The notes under the pieces were generated by a model, which did no database searches, had not been told where the DNA came from, and saw only the letters and a list, made by a program, of their open reading frames with translations. 64,000 bases of DNA from Rusavskia elegans (lineage: Eukaryota > Ascomycota > Lecanoromycetes > Teloschistales > Teloschistaceae). A program made the translations under genes and the position numbers. The stretch lies in assembly GCA_011316305.1 (NCBI GenBank), contig SAUG01000082.1, positions 248,001-312,000 of the forward strand. Direction: 5' to 3'. Positions 62,901 to 64,000 of the stretch are shown piece by piece; the stretch's first letter is position 1; every line of letters starts with the position of its first letter.

Positions 62901-64000
62901 TACTAATAATTTAATAATTACTTTTATTAAAAGATCGTTTCTTGCTTTAATCTTTATTTTAAGCTGTTATCGAAGCTATAACTTATCTTTTTAGTTTTTT
63001 AACTAGTTAATATTACTAGGATTACCCTTTATCGTATTAACTATAGACTTTTTAAAAGATCTGTTACCGTTACTACGAGAATTATTTAACCTTCGATTAC
63101 TTTAGCTTTAATCCTAGTTCTAGAGGTAACTTTTAGACTAATAATCTATACTACTGTATCTAAAATATATACTAGATTTATTATTCTATTTATATTTTCC
63201 CGAGTTATTATTACTAATATTAGGAGTATATTTTCTACCGATACTATTCTAATCGTTTTATAATCGGCTTTTCCGATTCCGATTCTCGAAGCTTTAAGAA
63301 CTTTCTTTATAATACGAAAGTAGATTAGGTTTTTTAATAAAAGAATTCTATTACTAATCTAGTATTATTTTATCTACATTTTCCTATCGGATAGTTCAAG
63401 CTATCTATTTATTATAGTCAAAGTCTTTTAATTTCGCAGTTTGAACGCGTATAGTACGCTGTAATTCTAGATAAATTTTAAAAAAAAAAAGATCGAACGC
63501 TATTCTTTCGATAAAGGAAATATCTTGGTGTCTATTAATATAAAGAAATTATAGAATTCTAGGATACTCTAGTCTTTATTCTAGATCGTACGAAAGTATT
63601 TTATCGCGGTATCTAACGAATAAAACTTAGAATCGATAGTAAAAATTAAGAGAAAATCTATAAATTTATTCTATAATATATCGTTAAAGATATTTTTATC
63701 GACGAAATATTTCTTCCGTTCGAGCTAACGGTTTAATTTCTAACTTTTAATAAAATTAACCTATCGAATTAAATCCGTATAGATAGATAAAGTATAGAAT
63801 TTATAGAACTAATCCGTATAGAACTCGACCTATTCGTACTACTTTTTAAAGATTATTTTATCGCCGTACTTTTCGGATTCTTTAATTTTAAACTTTGATA
63901 AAATTTACGGCGTTTACGAATACCTAGCAGCTAGTCTAAAAAGTGGTTAGTCGTTATCTAAAATATAATTTAGATCTATTACGCGGAAAGCTTCTACTTT
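62900..64000 (-). pseudogene. Gag portion of Gypsy family 3 (partial)
   Basis: Minus-strand frame upstream of the protease, rich in Asn/Ser/Arg (NNSRSNGNRSFKKSI, then NTIKGNPSN) near 63060-62990, typical of the nucleocapsid linker, with capsid-like segments to the window edge. No clear zinc knuckle could be read. Cut off by the window end. Confidence 0.5.

Larger units (their letters stand above)
1..64000. other. RIP-mutated, transposon-filled AT-rich block
   Basis: The whole window is built of nested repeats, with TA-rich runs and few CA or TG dinucleotides. CG survives, and islands rich in TG/CA are restricted to short or apparently single-copy pieces. Reconstructed reading frames are interrupted almost only by TAG and TAA where Gln or Trp is expected, Cys and His become Tyr, and Met start codons become ATA. 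This is the known outcome of repeat-induced point mutation in Pezizomycotina. Lack of host genes and nesting to three levels suggest constitutive heterochromatin, possibly near a centromere or in a large AT isochore. Dinucleotide indices were not computed. Confidence 0.9.
58950..64000 (-). mobile_element. Ty3/Gypsy family 3 chromovirus (right end outside window)
   Basis: Minus-strand polyprotein from gag at the right edge to a chromodomain near 59050. Neither LTR can be fixed, since only one copy is present and the 5' end is beyond base 64000. It keeps more CG-rich codons than family 1 and its frame can be followed for nearly 5 kb. Confidence 0.8.

Noticed and set aside
1..64000. CRISPR array or bacterial operons
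   Set aside because: Repeats are dispersed transposons with target duplications, not regularly spaced short repeats, and composition is fungal RIP.

Overview
This window looks like a gene-poor, AT-rich heterochromatic block from a filamentous ascomycete (Pezizomycotina). Nearly all of it is nested, inactivated transposable elements. Three things point there. The element set is typical of these fungi: Ty3/Gypsy chromoviruses with a chromodomain after integrase, a hAT transposon with MITEs, and a Helitron. CpA and TpG are strongly depleted in favour of TpA while CpG survives, which is the signature of repeat-induced point mutation (RIP). In almost every relic the stop codons are TAG/TAA where Gln or Trp is expected, and Cys/His residues of zinc knuckles have become Tyr. 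No intact host gene, rRNA gene or CRISPR array was seen.

Layout. 1-7491: Gypsy family 1 copy A (minus strand, left end outside the window), split by a 4.9 kb hAT element (1814-6732, 8-bp duplication cttctatt) and by a 0.23 kb insert with little RIP (520-748). The hAT element carries a transposase, an opposing second reading frame and a histone H3/CENP-A-like gene. 7492-13774: weathered low-copy DNA with a MITE and repeat R1. 13775-20800: LTR element with 183-bp LTRs (duplication attat) that keeps only gag-protease; inside it sits a solo LTR (14267-18033), and inside that a 3.36 kb LTR element (14536-17894, duplication aaaag). 21092-26641: a MITE containing Gypsy copy B, which itself contains another MITE and an R1 copy. 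26686-27160: a lightly mutated solo LTR of family 2. 27703-31670: Gypsy family 1 copy C. 31790-34460: MITE, low-copy DNA and a tRNA-like segment. About 34480-41000: a Helitron (Rep-helicase, plus strand) interrupted by a MITE and an R1 copy. 41000-47855: low-copy DNA with orphan coding-like frames, R1 copies and MITEs, including a 160-bp MITE that escaped RIP. 47856-55029: a MITE split by a complete 6.7 kb Gypsy chromovirus (48282-54972, duplication tcggg). 55030-57095: low-copy DNA and R1. 57500-64000: a third chromovirus family on the minus strand, running off the right edge, with a long opposing frame beyond its chromodomain.

The genes do not form a pathway; the logic is insertion history. 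Target-site duplications could be read for most insertions, and several differ only by C/T or G/A, as expected if the duplicated host bases were mutated too. The most unusual object is the histone-fold gene inside the hAT transposon. Second is R1, a repeat of about 0.95 kb in six copies with a shared reading frame and no recognised family. All boundaries and translations were read by eye, without database searches.
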